From NCBI GenBank assembly GCA_002364535.1, contig DEYL01000052.1, positions 737 through 64,736 on the forward strand: 64,000 nucleotides of DNA, read 5' to 3'. This stretch comes from Flavobacteriaceae bacterium UBA3159. GTDB taxonomy: Bacteria; Bacteroidota; Bacteroidia; Flavobacteriales; Flavobacteriaceae. The position numbers and the translations under genes are program-made. How positions within the stretch are numbered: position 1 is the stretch's first letter; each line of letters starts with the position of its first letter. Of this stretch, positions 1 to 8,983 are shown one piece after another. The notes under the pieces were generated by a model. That model worked only from the letters and a program-made list of their open reading frames with translations. It made no database searches and was not told the DNA's origin.

Positions 1-495
1 ACAGGAAGAAAAATTATTGTGGATACCTATGGAGGAAAAGGAGCACACGGAGGGGGAGCTTTTAGTGGAAAAGATCCAAGTAAAGTTGACCGAAGTGCTG
101 CTTATGCAGCAAGACATATTGCAAAAAACCTTGTAGCAGCAGGTGTAGCAAAAGAAATATTGGTGCAATTGAGTTACGCTATCGGGGTGGTGGAGCCCAC
201 TTCCATAAACATCAATACTTATAGTACCTCCAAGGTTTCTCTTTCTGATCCCCAAATCGCAAAAAAGATCGGTGAAATTTTCGACCTACGCCCCTATGCA
301 ATCGAAAATAGACTCAAACTTCGAAACCCCATCTACCTTGAAACAGCTGCCTATGGTCACATGGGAAGACAGCCTAAAGAAATCGCCAAAGTTTTTGAAT
401 CACCTTACAGCGGTAGGGTTGAAAAAACTGTCGAGCTTTTTACTTGGGAAAAATTAGATTATTTAAATGAAATTAAAAACACTTTCAAATTATGA
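1..495 (+). CDS. metK: S-adenosylmethionine synthetase, C-terminal part (5' end outside window)
   Basis: The frame is open from base 1, so the gene is cut by the window edge and about 164 C-terminal residues are visible. They carry the family signature GGGAFSGKDP followed by KVDRSAAY, then the C-terminal domain (QLSYAIGVVEP, AAYGHMGR). The enzyme makes AdoMet from methionine and ATP in the cytoplasm. Its TGA overlaps the next ATG (ATGA, 492-495), so it is translationally linked to metY and is the first visible gene of the methionine operon. A GTG at 19 lies inside the conserved domain and is not a real start. The promoter and any riboswitch lie upstream of the window. Confidence 0.96.
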   Translation, partial: TGRKIIVDTYGGKGAHGGGAFSGKDPSKVDRSAAYAARHIAKNLVAAGVAKEILVQLSYAIGVVEPTSININTYSTSKVSLSDPQIAKKIGEIFDLRPYAIENRLKLRNPIYLETAAYGHMGRQPKEIAKVFESPYSGRVEKTVELFTWEKLDYLNEIKNTFKL

Positions 496-1763
496 GCCTA
501 AAACTAGCAACTAATGCACTTCATGCAGGACATGACGTAACACAAACACAAGGAACCAGAGCCGTTCCTATTTATCAAACTTCTTCTTATGTATTTAATG
601 ACTCAGATCATGCAGCCAATTTGTTTGCATTGGCAGAGTCAGGATACATATACACTAGACTTAATAACCCTACCAATGATATTCTCGAGCAGAGATTGGC
701 AGCAGTTGAAGGTGGAGTTGCAGCAGTTGCTACTGCATCCGGTACAGCAGCTATTGCGACCACATTCATGACGCTTCTCAAGGCAGGTGACCATATTGTG
801 GCATCCAACAGTCTTTATGGTGGAACCTATAATATGCTCAACAATACACTGCCACGATTTGGGATTACTACTACATTTGTTGATCCGGATGAGGTTGAGA
901 ATTTTGCAAAAGCTGTTCAGCCCAATACTAGAGCATTTTTTGCTGAATCCTTGGGAAATCCCAAGTTGGATGTTTTAGATTTAAAAGGAATTAGTGCCCA
1001 TGCCAAGGCGGCAAAAGTTCCATTTATAGTAGACAATACAATCGCTACACCGGCTTTGTTGAATCCCATAGCTCACGGAGCAAACATTGTGATCCATTCA
1101 CTGACCAAGTACATTACAGGAAATGGAACCACTATAGGTGGGGTCATCATCGATGCAGGAACCTTTGACTATTCCAACGGAAAATTCCCAGAATTTACAG
1201 AGCCTTCTCCTTCTTATCACGGATTAAAGTATCACGATGCATTGGGCCCAATCGCCTTTATAGCAAGAGTAAGAGTAGAAGGTCTTAGAGATTTGGGAAG
1301 TGCCCCTAGTCCCCTTAATAGCTTCCAAGTTATTCAAGGTTTAGAAACCCTCGAAGTAAGAATGCACAAACATTCAGAAAATGCCCTGGAACTTGCCCAG
1401 TGGTTACAAAATCGTGACGAAGTCAGTTGGGTCAATTATCCCGGATTGGAATCCTCTAATTATGCAGAATTGGCAGAGGAATATTTACCAAATGGTAAAA
1501 GTGGAATCGTCACTTTTGGATTAAAAAAAGGATTCGAGGCCGCCAAAAAAGTTACAGAAAGCACCAAGATATTTGCACTTTTGGCCAATATTGGTGATAC
1601 CAAGTCATTGATCATTCATCCTTCCAGTACCACTCATTCTCAGTTAAATGAGGAGGAACAAAAAAGCACTGGAGTAACTCCTGATTTGGTCAGATTATCA
1701 GTAGGAATCGAAAATTTAGGTGATCTGAAAGATGATTTAGATCAGGCACTAAAGGAAATTTAG
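492..1763 (+). CDS. metY: O-acetylhomoserine sulfhydrylase (PLP-dependent)
   Basis: 423 residues, the normal length for the MetY branch of the Cys/Met-metabolism PLP family. It converts O-acetylhomoserine plus sulfide to homocysteine. The PLP lysine is K206 in the motif IHSLTKYITGNGT. The substrate and cofactor motifs YTRLNNPT (54-61) and ASGTAAI (82-88) are present, and the C-terminus has the usual SSTTHSQL. It sits directly upstream of metX, which makes its substrate, so an acetyl-homoserine pathway is well supported. The start overlaps the metK stop by four bases. The metX start follows 9 bases after the stop. Confidence 0.93.
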   Translation: MSLKLATNALHAGHDVTQTQGTRAVPIYQTSSYVFNDSDHAANLFALAESGYIYTRLNNPTNDILEQRLAAVEGGVAAVATASGTAAIATTFMTLLKAGDHIVASNSLYGGTYNMLNNTLPRFGITTTFVDPDEVENFAKAVQPNTRAFFAESLGNPKLDVLDLKGISAHAKAAKVPFIVDNTIATPALLNPIAHGANIVIHSLTKYITGNGTTIGGVIIDAGTFDYSNGKFPEFTEPSPSYHGLKYHDALGPIAFIARVRVEGLRDLGSAPSPLNSFQVIQGLETLEVRMHKHSENALELAQWLQNRDEVSWVNYPGLESSNYAELAEEYLPNGKSGIVTFGLKKGFEAAKKVTESTKIFALLANIGDTKSLIIHPSSTTHSQLNEEEQKSTGVTPDLVRLSVGIENLGDLKDDLDQALKEI

Positions 1764-1772
1764 TTTATTTTA

Positions 1773-2768
1773 ATGGCTAAGGTTAAAACCATATCCATCA
1801 ATAATTTCACTACAGACTCAGGTGCTTTTTACGACAAGATTGATTTGCACTACCAGCACTTTGGACAGTCCTATGATCATGCACCTGTTGTACTCATCAA
1901 CCACTCCCTGACCGGTGACGCTAACGTTGCCGGTTCACAAGGGTGGTGGAGTGAAGTTGTCGGACCCAATCTTACCATTGATACTCGTCATTTTTCCGTA
2001 CTGGCTTTTAATATACCCGGCAACGGCGTTAATGATTACACCCTTGAAAATTATAATGACTTTCATACCGGTGATATTGCAGAAATATTTTATCAAGGAT
2101 TACAGATCTTGGGTATAGCAAAACTTTTTGCCCTAATTGGTGGATCAATCGGTGGTGGAATTGCTTGGGAAATGGCCGCTTTATATCCCACTTTGACCGA
2201 AAATTTGATTCCGGTCGCTGCTGACTGGAAAGCTTCCGACTGGATCATTGCCAATACATTTCTCCAAAAAAGAATATTGGAGAATTCCAGCAGACCCCTC
2301 AGGGATGCACGGATTCATGCCATGCTTACTTACAGAACCCCTGCTTCTTTTACAGAACGATTTGGGAGAACCGTCAACAAAGACAAAAAATTGTTTAATG
2401 TTGAAAGTTGGCTCGTCCATCACGGTGACAAATTGGAAAATCGATTTCTATTGCAAGCTTACAAAGCCATGAATCACCTTTTGGCTTCTATAGATATCAC
2501 TCGAAAGGGACATAGCTTGGAAAAAATCATTGAAACCATATCTTCCAATATACATCTCATCGCCATTGATAGCGACCTCTTTTTTACGGCCGAGGAAGAC
2601 CAAAAAACCTTGCAAAGAGTAAAAAAAATCAAAAAGAACATTTTTTATCACGAAATAAAATCCATTCATGGACACGATGCTTTTTTGATAGAAAACGAAA
2701 CAGTATCGCAAATTCTCAGTAGCATTTTTAAACCTAACTCAAATTATCCCAAACCTTGTGAAAGTTAA
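1773..2768 (+). CDS. metX: Homoserine O-acetyltransferase, MetX-type alpha/beta hydrolase
   Basis: 331 residues, somewhat shorter than many MetX proteins (about 350-380). The fold and catalytic triad can be read: nucleophile S125 in GGSIGGG, aspartate D268 in IDSDLFF, histidine H301 in IHGHDAF. NHSLTGDA and the GWWSEVVGP region are typical of MetX. It acetylates homoserine for the MetY enzyme encoded upstream. MetX homologues can be homoserine succinyltransferases in some lineages, so acetyl specificity is inferred from the neighbouring metY. The 3' end overlaps the next gene's GTG start by 11 bases. Confidence 0.9.
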   Translation: MAKVKTISINNFTTDSGAFYDKIDLHYQHFGQSYDHAPVVLINHSLTGDANVAGSQGWWSEVVGPNLTIDTRHFSVLAFNIPGNGVNDYTLENYNDFHTGDIAEIFYQGLQILGIAKLFALIGGSIGGGIAWEMAALYPTLTENLIPVAADWKASDWIIANTFLQKRILENSSRPLRDARIHAMLTYRTPASFTERFGRTVNKDKKLFNVESWLVHHGDKLENRFLLQAYKAMNHLLASIDITRKGHSLEKIIETISSNIHLIAIDSDLFFTAEEDQKTLQRVKKIKKNIFYHEIKSIHGHDAFLIENETVSQILSSIFKPNSNYPKPCES

Positions 2769-3183
2769 TCTAAATAGAATCAACCAAGACTATCTTTTTG
2801 AAGTGACCAATAACAACGCTCACAAAGTACTGTTGGATAACAAATCCAAAATTGAAGGAAAAGTAGAAGGCGTTAGCCCTATGGAACTTCTTTTGATGGC
2901 CCTGGCAGGATGTAGTAGTATTGATATTATCACCATACTCAAAAAGCAAAAAATCAACCCCACCGATCTTAAAATGGATGTGGAGGGAAAGCGAATCGGG
3001 GGGGTAGTTCCCTCATTGTTTCACAAAATTGCAGTAGATGTCAGGTTAGAAGGAGATATCCCACCTGAAAAAGCTAAAAGAGCTGTTAGCCTTTCTTTTG
3101 ACAAATATTGTTCTGTAGCCAAGACTTTAGAGTTTTCAACCCCTATCAAATATTCCATTTTCTTGAATGGAGAAGAACTATGA
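2758..3183 (+). CDS. OsmC family protein
   Basis: 141 residues matching the OsmC/Ohr fold: a short N-terminal beta region, then SPMELLLMALAGCSSID (about 41-57), the usual OsmC helix with one cysteine at about 53, and a C-terminal RAVSLSFDKYCSVAKTL segment with a second cysteine. The two cysteines sit where OsmC-type peroxidases have their redox pair. Family members reduce organic hydroperoxides; others have unknown roles. The GTG start at 2758 lies inside metX, and the stop overlaps the metZ start as ATGA, so it is translated as part of the methionine operon. Its link to methionine metabolism is inferred from position only. Confidence 0.85.
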   Translation: MKVNLNRINQDYLFEVTNNNAHKVLLDNKSKIEGKVEGVSPMELLLMALAGCSSIDIITILKKQKINPTDLKMDVEGKRIGGVVPSLFHKIAVDVRLEGDIPPEKAKRAVSLSFDKYCSVAKTLEFSTPIKYSIFLNGEEL

Positions 3184-4349
3184 AAAAACATTTTGAAACG
3201 GAAGCAATTAGAACGCAAATGGAGCGTTCGCAATATGCTGAACACTCTGCTCCGCTTTATCTAACCTCAAGCTTTGTCTTTGAGGATGCAGAGGAGCTTA
3301 GAGCTGCATTTGCTGACGAACTGGAGCGAAATATTTACAGTCGATTTTCTAACCCCAATACTAAGGAACTGGTAGATAAAATATGCATCCTAGAGGGAGC
3401 AGAAGATGGACTGGCCTTTGCTTCGGGTATGGCCGCTGTTTATAGCAGTTTTGTAGCCCTGCTTAATAGTGGTGATCATATTGTTTCTGTTAGGTCTGTT
3501 TTTGGATCTACCCATTCCCTTTTTAAAAAATATTTTACCAAATGGAATATAGAAACGACCTACTTTAATGCCGATACACCAGAGGAAATTGAAGAGGTGA
3601 TTCAACCCAACACCAAAATCATATACATCGAGACACCTACCAATCCTGGTTTGGACATCCTTGACATGAAGTACCTTTATGAGGTAGCTAAAAAACATCA
3701 AGTTCTTTTGGTGGTAGACAATTGTTTCGCAACACCCTACCTTCAAAAGCCCATCAATTTTGGAGTTGATTTAGTCATCCACTCCGCAACCAAACTCATC
3801 GATGGTCAAGGCAGGGTCTTGGGAGGGTTGATCGTAGGAAGACAAGATTTGATTACTGAAATTAAATATTTTTATCGCAATTCCGGTGCTGCACTATCTC
3901 CATTCAATGCTTGGGTGCTCTCCAAGAGCATAGAAACCCTTGCCGTTCGTTTGGATCGCCATTGTGAAAACGCACTGGAGCTGGCCAAACATCTCCAAAA
4001 TCACCCCAAAATCACCAAAGTCAAATATCCCTTCCTGTCCAATCATCCTCAGTATGAAATTGCCATCAAACAGATGCTAAAAGGTGGAAATATCGTTACC
4101 CTTGAGTTGAAAGGTGGCATCAAATCAGGACAAACTTTTCTCAATCAAATAAAAATGTGTTCCCTCAGTGCCAACTTAGGAGACACTCGAACCATCGTGA
4201 CACATCCTGCAACTTCCACCCACAGCAAACTCTCCCCTGAAGAAAGAGCTCGGGTAGGCATTACAGATGGTTTAATACGACTTTCCATAGGCTTGGAAAA
4301 TATAGAGGACATCAAACAGGATATTGACCAGGCACTAGATAAAGCTTAA
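3180..4349 (+). CDS. metZ: O-succinylhomoserine sulfhydrylase-like PLP enzyme
   Basis: 389 residues from the ATG that overlaps the OsmC stop (3180-3183). The frame is open further upstream, but that would run 72 bases into the OsmC gene, so the ATG is preferred. This is a second Cys/Met-metabolism PLP enzyme in the operon, clearly different from metY. The PLP lysine is K205 in HSATKLIDGQGR; the DGQGR following it is typical of MetZ (O-succinylhomoserine sulfhydrylase). YSRFSNPN and ETPTNPGLD are also present. The reaction would be activated homoserine plus sulfide to homocysteine. With MetX present, the true substrate (acetyl or succinyl ester, or a cystathionine-type reaction) is uncertain. 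Confidence 0.82.
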   Translation: MKKHFETEAIRTQMERSQYAEHSAPLYLTSSFVFEDAEELRAAFADELERNIYSRFSNPNTKELVDKICILEGAEDGLAFASGMAAVYSSFVALLNSGDHIVSVRSVFGSTHSLFKKYFTKWNIETTYFNADTPEEIEEVIQPNTKIIYIETPTNPGLDILDMKYLYEVAKKHQVLLVVDNCFATPYLQKPINFGVDLVIHSATKLIDGQGRVLGGLIVGRQDLITEIKYFYRNSGAALSPFNAWVLSKSIETLAVRLDRHCENALELAKHLQNHPKITKVKYPFLSNHPQYEIAIKQMLKGGNIVTLELKGGIKSGQTFLNQIKMCSLSANLGDTRTIVTHPATSTHSKLSPEERARVGITDGLIRLSIGLENIEDIKQDIDQALDKA

Positions 4350-4352
4350 CCG

Positions 4353-5351
4353 ATGATAGAGACTATTTTAAAAGAAAGAATTTTGGTTTTGGACGGTGCC
4401 ATGGGTACCATGATCCAAAGACTTGAATTCACTGAAGAGCAATTCAGAGCAGATCGTTTCAAGGATCATCCCTGCCCCTTGGGGGGCAACAACGATCTTC
4501 TATCCATCACCCAACCCGATACCATCAAAAACATCCACGAGCAATATCTTCTGGCCGGTGCTGACATCATCGAAACCAATACCTTTTCTTCTACCTCTAT
4601 AGCCATGGCCGATTATCAATTGGAAAGCTTGGCCTATGAACTCAATTTTGAATCTGCAAAAATTGCAAAACAAGTTGCCCAAAAAATAAGTGCTGAAAAC
4701 CTCGATAAACCTAGATTTGTAGCAGGTTCTATAGGGCCTACCAATAAAACTGCTAGTATGTCTCCAGATGTCAATGATCCGGGATTCCGAGCTGTAAGTT
4801 TCGACGAGCTTTTCGATGCCTACCATGAGCAAGTTAGTGGATTGGTTGAGGGAGGCGTAGATTTGCTTTTGGTCGAAACCGTTTTCGACACCCTCAATGC
4901 CAAGGCAGCACTGTTTGCCATCCAACAATACCTCGAAGAAAAAAAAATAAATTTACCCATAATGGTCAGCGGTACCATAACGGATAAAAGCGGGCGAACC
5001 TTATCTGGTCAAACGGTTGAAGCCTTTGCCATCTCCGTATCCCACATTCAACTGCTCAGTATTGGATTTAACTGTGCACTAGGGGCCACCCAATTGATAC
5101 CCTACATCAAAAGACTATCAAAAACAACCCCTTTCCATACCTCAGTACATCCCAATGCCGGTTTGCCCAATGCCTTTGGTGAATACGACCAAAGTCCAAA
5201 GGAAATGGCAACTTTGATCGAACAGTACCTTGACCAAAACCTGGTCAATATTGTCGGGGGTTGTTGCGGCACCACTCCAGATCATATTCGCCTGATTGTT
5301 GATGCCGCGGCTAAGGCAAAACCCAGAATCCCAAACAAAACCCATGCCTAA
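4353..5351 (+). CDS. metH: Methionine synthase, homocysteine-binding subunit (split MetH, N-terminal part)
   Basis: 332 residues, equal to the first module of cobalamin-dependent methionine synthase (homocysteine S-methyltransferase domain). It begins ILVLDGAMGTMIQ. The zinc-binding cysteines are visible: GFNCALGA (about 228-235) and GGCCGTT (C304, C305). The chain stops where the folate-binding module begins in full-length MetH, and the next gene supplies that module. The stop codon overlaps the following ATG by 8 bases (5344-5351), which suggests coupled translation and a two-subunit enzyme. This is a genuine split at a domain border, not a frameshift in the middle of a domain. Confidence 0.93.
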   Translation: MIETILKERILVLDGAMGTMIQRLEFTEEQFRADRFKDHPCPLGGNNDLLSITQPDTIKNIHEQYLLAGADIIETNTFSSTSIAMADYQLESLAYELNFESAKIAKQVAQKISAENLDKPRFVAGSIGPTNKTASMSPDVNDPGFRAVSFDELFDAYHEQVSGLVEGGVDLLLVETVFDTLNAKAALFAIQQYLEEKKINLPIMVSGTITDKSGRTLSGQTVEAFAISVSHIQLLSIGFNCALGATQLIPYIKRLSKTTPFHTSVHPNAGLPNAFGEYDQSPKEMATLIEQYLDQNLVNIVGGCCGTTPDHIRLIVDAAAKAKPRIPNKTHA

Positions 5352-8022
5352 AACTGAACGCCTACTAACACTTTCGGGTCAGGAATCACTGTTGGTGAGT
5401 CCCGAAACCAATTTTGTCAATATTGGCGAAAGAACCAATGTCACAGGATCAAGAAAATTTTTGAGATTGATTGAGGCAGGGGACTATGAGGCAGCCGTCG
5501 AAATCGCTCTGGAACAAGTAGAGGGAGGTGCCCAAATCATTGATGTGAACATGGACGAAGGAATGATCGATGGGAAAGCTGCCATGATTAAATTCTTGAA
5601 TCTCATCGGCGCAGAGCCCGATATTGCAAGAGTTCCCGTAATGATTGACAGTTCCAAATGGGAAATCATAGAGGCAGGTCTTAAGGTTGTGCAGGGAAAA
5701 AGTGTGGTTAACTCCATCAGTCTCAAAGAAGGCGAGTCCACCTTTATTGAACAAGCGCGTAAAGTTAAATTTTACGGTGCTGCATTAATTATAATGGCTT
5801 TTGATGAAGAGGGTCAAGCAGATAATCTCGAGAGAAGAATTCAAATTTGCGAGCGCTCCTATCGAATTTTGGTTGATCAAGTAAAGTTTCCTCCGGAAGA
5901 TATCATTTTTGATCCCAATATTTTCCCTGTTGCAACAGGGATGGAAGAACACAAAAAAAATGCGCTGGATTTCTTTTTGGCCACCAAGTGGATTCGTGAA
6001 AACCTTCCTTATGCCAATGTCAGTGGAGGGGTCAGTAATGTCTCTTTCTCTTTTAGAGGAAACAATACCGTTAGAGAGGCCATGCACTCAGCCTTTTTAT
6101 ATCATGCCATTCAGCACGGCATGACAATGGGAATTGTCAATCCCACTCTTTTAGAAGTTTATGATCAAATTCCCAAGCCACTTCTTGAAAAAGTGGAAGA
6201 CGTATTGCTCAACCGAAAAGAAGATGCGACAGAGTCCTTATTGAACTATGCAGAGCGCATCAAAGGAAATAAAAAACAGTCCAAGGAAGAACAACAGGAA
6301 TGGCGCAATGAGGATTTACAGGGACGAATCACCCACGCTCTGGTCAAAGGGATAGACAAACACATCATCGAAGATGTGGAAGAGGCCCGACTTGCTGCAG
6401 ATCGACCCCTTAACGTGATCGAAAATAACCTGATGATTGGAATGAATGTTGTTGGAGATTTATTTGGATCCGGAAAAATGTTTTTACCCCAAGTGGTAAA
6501 ATCTGCTCGGGTGATGAAAAAGGCAGTCGCTTATTTACAGCCTTTTATCGAGGCTGAAAAAACTGGAGTAGTCGAATCCTCCGGTAAAATTTTGATGGCT
6601 ACAGTCAAGGGTGATGTCCACGACATTGGAAAGAATATTGTAAGTGTTGTATTGGCTTGTAACAATTTTGAAATCATCGATTTGGGTGTTATGGTTCCAC
6701 CCGAGATCATTCTCCAAAGAGCATTAAAGGAAAATGTCGATGTCATTGGTCTTTCCGGGTTGATTACTCCTTCGCTTGATGAAATGGTTTATGTTGCCAA
6801 AGAAATGAACCGCATTGGTCTTAAAATTCCCCTTTTGATTGGGGGCGCCACCACTTCAAAAGCCCATACTGCTGTTAAGATTGCCCCCCAAGCTAACGCA
6901 CCCATCATCCACGTCAACGACGCCTCTCGGGCAGTAACGGTAGTCAACAACCTTTTGAGTGAGGATAAAAACAAAATTTACACCGAAGAAATTGCAGCAG
7001 AGTACCGCTTGTTTAGAGAAAAATTTATAGACCGAACTTCCAGCAAGAACTACATCGATCTAAAGACAGCTCGAAAGAGAAAATACAATATAGATTGGGA
7101 AGGATTTCATCCCATTGAACCAAGCACTCTTGGTTGCCAGACCATCGAAGATCAGGATTTGGAAACCCTGATACCCTATTTAGACTGGAGCCCCTTTTTT
7201 CGCTCATGGGATTTACACGGTAAATACCCAGGGATTTTAAACGACGAGGTTGTGGGAAAAGAGGCCACCTCACTGTTTGTCGATGCTCAAAATATGTTGC
7301 GAAAAATAATCGATGAAAAATGGTTAACGGCCAAGGCTCGTTTTGGGCTATTCCCTGCCAACACTGTAGAGGATGATATATTGGTTTTCGATCCCAATGA
7401 CTTTGATAAGGAGAAGTTTCGATTGATTACCCTGCGGCAACAACTCCAAAAAAGAACAGGTCAACCCAATTTGGCTTTGGCCGATTTTGTTGCGCCCCTT
7501 GAAAAAGGTGTACGGGATTATATAGGTACTTTTTGTGTTACGACCGGATATGGTACTGACGAGATTGCTGCGCGTTTTGAAAAAGAAAACGACGACTACA
7601 ACAGCATCATGGTCAAAGCCCTTGCCGATCGACTGGCAGAGGCATTCGCCGAATATCTCCACCGAGAAATTCGAACCCGATATTGGGGATATGCGCCAAA
7701 GGAAAGCCTGACCAATGAAGGACTGATCAGAGAGCGCTACAAAGGTATTCGCCCCGCACCGGGTTATCCGGCTTGTCCCGACCATCTGGAAAAACAAACC
7801 ATTTGGGAGCTGATGGAGGTAGAAAAACACATTGGAGTAACCCTGACCGAAAACTATGCCATGTGGCCTGCTGCTTCGGTTTCCGGTTACTATTTTGCGC
7901 ATCCTGAAGCTAAGTATTTTGGTTTGGGAAAAATCAAAGAAGATCAATTGTTAGACTACAGTAAAAGAAGAAAAATATCATTGCAAGATGCCAAAAAATG
8001 GCTCAATCCTAATTTAACCTAA
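5344..8022 (+). CDS. metH: Methionine synthase, folate/cobalamin/reactivation subunit (split MetH, C-terminal part)
   Basis: 892 residues from the ATG at 5344; an upstream in-frame start at 5296 would overlap the previous gene by 56 bases and is less likely. Domains in order: pterin-binding (about 15-280, NIGERTNVTGSRKF), the four-helix cap, the B12-binding Rossmann domain with the cobalt-ligand motif DVHDIGKN (His near 425), and the AdoMet-binding reactivation domain with RPAPGYPACPDH near 802. It transfers the methyl of 5-methyl-tetrahydrofolate, supplied by the adjacent metF, through cobalamin to homocysteine held by the partner subunit. The enzyme is therefore B12-dependent. Confidence 0.94.
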   Translation: MPKTERLLTLSGQESLLVSPETNFVNIGERTNVTGSRKFLRLIEAGDYEAAVEIALEQVEGGAQIIDVNMDEGMIDGKAAMIKFLNLIGAEPDIARVPVMIDSSKWEIIEAGLKVVQGKSVVNSISLKEGESTFIEQARKVKFYGAALIIMAFDEEGQADNLERRIQICERSYRILVDQVKFPPEDIIFDPNIFPVATGMEEHKKNALDFFLATKWIRENLPYANVSGGVSNVSFSFRGNNTVREAMHSAFLYHAIQHGMTMGIVNPTLLEVYDQIPKPLLEKVEDVLLNRKEDATESLLNYAERIKGNKKQSKEEQQEWRNEDLQGRITHALVKGIDKHIIEDVEEARLAADRPLNVIENNLMIGMNVVGDLFGSGKMFLPQVVKSARVMKKAVAYLQPFIEAEKTGVVESSGKILMATVKGDVHDIGKNIVSVVLACNNFEIIDLGVMVPPEIILQRALKENVDVIGLSGLITPSLDEMVYVAKEMNRIGLKIPLLIGGATTSKAHTAVKIAPQANAPIIHVNDASRAVTVVNNLLSEDKNKIYTEEIAAEYRLFREKFIDRTSSKNYIDLKTARKRKYNIDWEGFHPIEPSTLGCQTIEDQDLETLIPYLDWSPFFRSWDLHGKYPGILNDEVVGKEATSLFVDAQNMLRKIIDEKWLTAKARFGLFPANTVEDDILVFDPNDFDKEKFRLITLRQQLQKRTGQPNLALADFVAPLEKGVRDYIGTFCVTTGYGTDEIAARFEKENDDYNSIMVKALADRLAEAFAEYLHREIRTRYWGYAPKESLTNEGLIRERYKGIRPAPGYPACPDHLEKQTIWELMEVEKHIGVTLTENYAMWPAASVSGYYFAHPEAKYFGLGKIKEDQLLDYSKRRKISLQDAKKWLNPNLT

Positions 8023-8026
8023 GCCT

Positions 8027-8983
8027 ATGAAAGTTGCAGATCATGAAAAGAACGCAAAGGGGCGGACACAATTCACCTTCGAAGTTTTGCCTCCCCTAAA
8101 AGGACAGGACATCCAATCTATTTTTGATGCCATTGATCCCTTGATGGAATTCAAACCTCCTTTTATCGATGTGACCTATCACCGTGAGGAGTACACTTAT
8201 GTGGAGCGTGAAAATGGCTTGTTGGAAAAAAGAGTCATACGAAAGCGGCCCGGGACCCTAGGGATCTGTGCTGCCATTCAAAACCGCTACCATCTCGACG
8301 CCATACCTCATATATTGTGTGGTGGTTTTAGTAAAGAGGATACCGAAAACTTTTTAATTGACCTTGACTTTCTGGGGATTGACAATGTGGTGGCTCTTAG
8401 AGGAGACGCGGTTAAATCCGAAACCTATTTCAAACCCAGTAAAGGAGGGCATGCCTATGCCAAAGACTTGGTAGAGCAGATCAAAAACTTAAATCAAGGC
8501 CGGTATTTGGATGAGGAAATTTTAAATTCTACTCCTACCGATTTTTGTGTTGGTGTTGCTGGATATCCCGAAAAGCATGCCGAATCGCCCAGCTTGGATA
8601 GCGATATCCATTTTTTAAAAGAAAAAGTTGAAGCCGGTTCGGATTACATCATTACACAGATGTTTTTTGACAACCAAAAGTTTTTTGAGTTTGAGGTAAA
8701 ATGTCGGGAGGTTGGAATCAATGTCCCCATCATTCCTGGTCTAAAGCCATTGGCTACCCTAAAACAACTCAATATGATTCCCCATCGTTTTCATGTCGAT
8801 TTGCCTCAAGACCTGATCGATGCAGTGGTCAAAGCTAAAGACAACTCAGCCATTTCTCAAATAGGAGTGGAGTGGTGTATTCAGCAAAGCAAAGAATTAA
8901 AAGAACATGGTGTTCCCTTTTTACATTATTACAGTATGGGCAAATCCAAAAACGTTAAAAAAATTGCTACGGCTATATTTTAA
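8027..8983 (+). CDS. metF: 5,10-methylenetetrahydrofolate reductase
   Basis: 318 residues. It contains FTFEVLPPLKG near the start, the folate/FAD region VVALRGDA (about 124-131) and GVAGYPEKHAES, then TQMFFDNQ, all typical of MetF. It reduces methylene-THF to methyl-THF, the methyl donor for the split methionine synthase just upstream (4-base gap). It is the last gene of the methionine operon. Its TAA overlaps the stop codon of the convergent gldA by four bases (8980-8983), leaving no space for a terminator between them. Confidence 0.95.
   Translation: MKVADHEKNAKGRTQFTFEVLPPLKGQDIQSIFDAIDPLMEFKPPFIDVTYHREEYTYVERENGLLEKRVIRKRPGTLGICAAIQNRYHLDAIPHILCGGFSKEDTENFLIDLDFLGIDNVVALRGDAVKSETYFKPSKGGHAYAKDLVEQIKNLNQGRYLDEEILNSTPTDFCVGVAGYPEKHAESPSLDSDIHFLKEKVEAGSDYIITQMFFDNQKFFEFEVKCREVGINVPIIPGLKPLATLKQLNMIPHRFHVDLPQDLIDAVVKAKDNSAISQIGVEWCIQQSKELKEHGVPFLHYYSMGKSKNVKKIATAIF

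Noticed and set aside
3108..3179. Upstream start for metZ inside the OsmC gene
   Set aside because: Gives a 24-residue extension with no family match; the ATG overlapping the OsmC stop fits better.
7348..7947. 199-codon open frame on the - strand opposite metH
   Set aside because: It lies inside the conserved reactivation domain of methionine synthase and has no family features.
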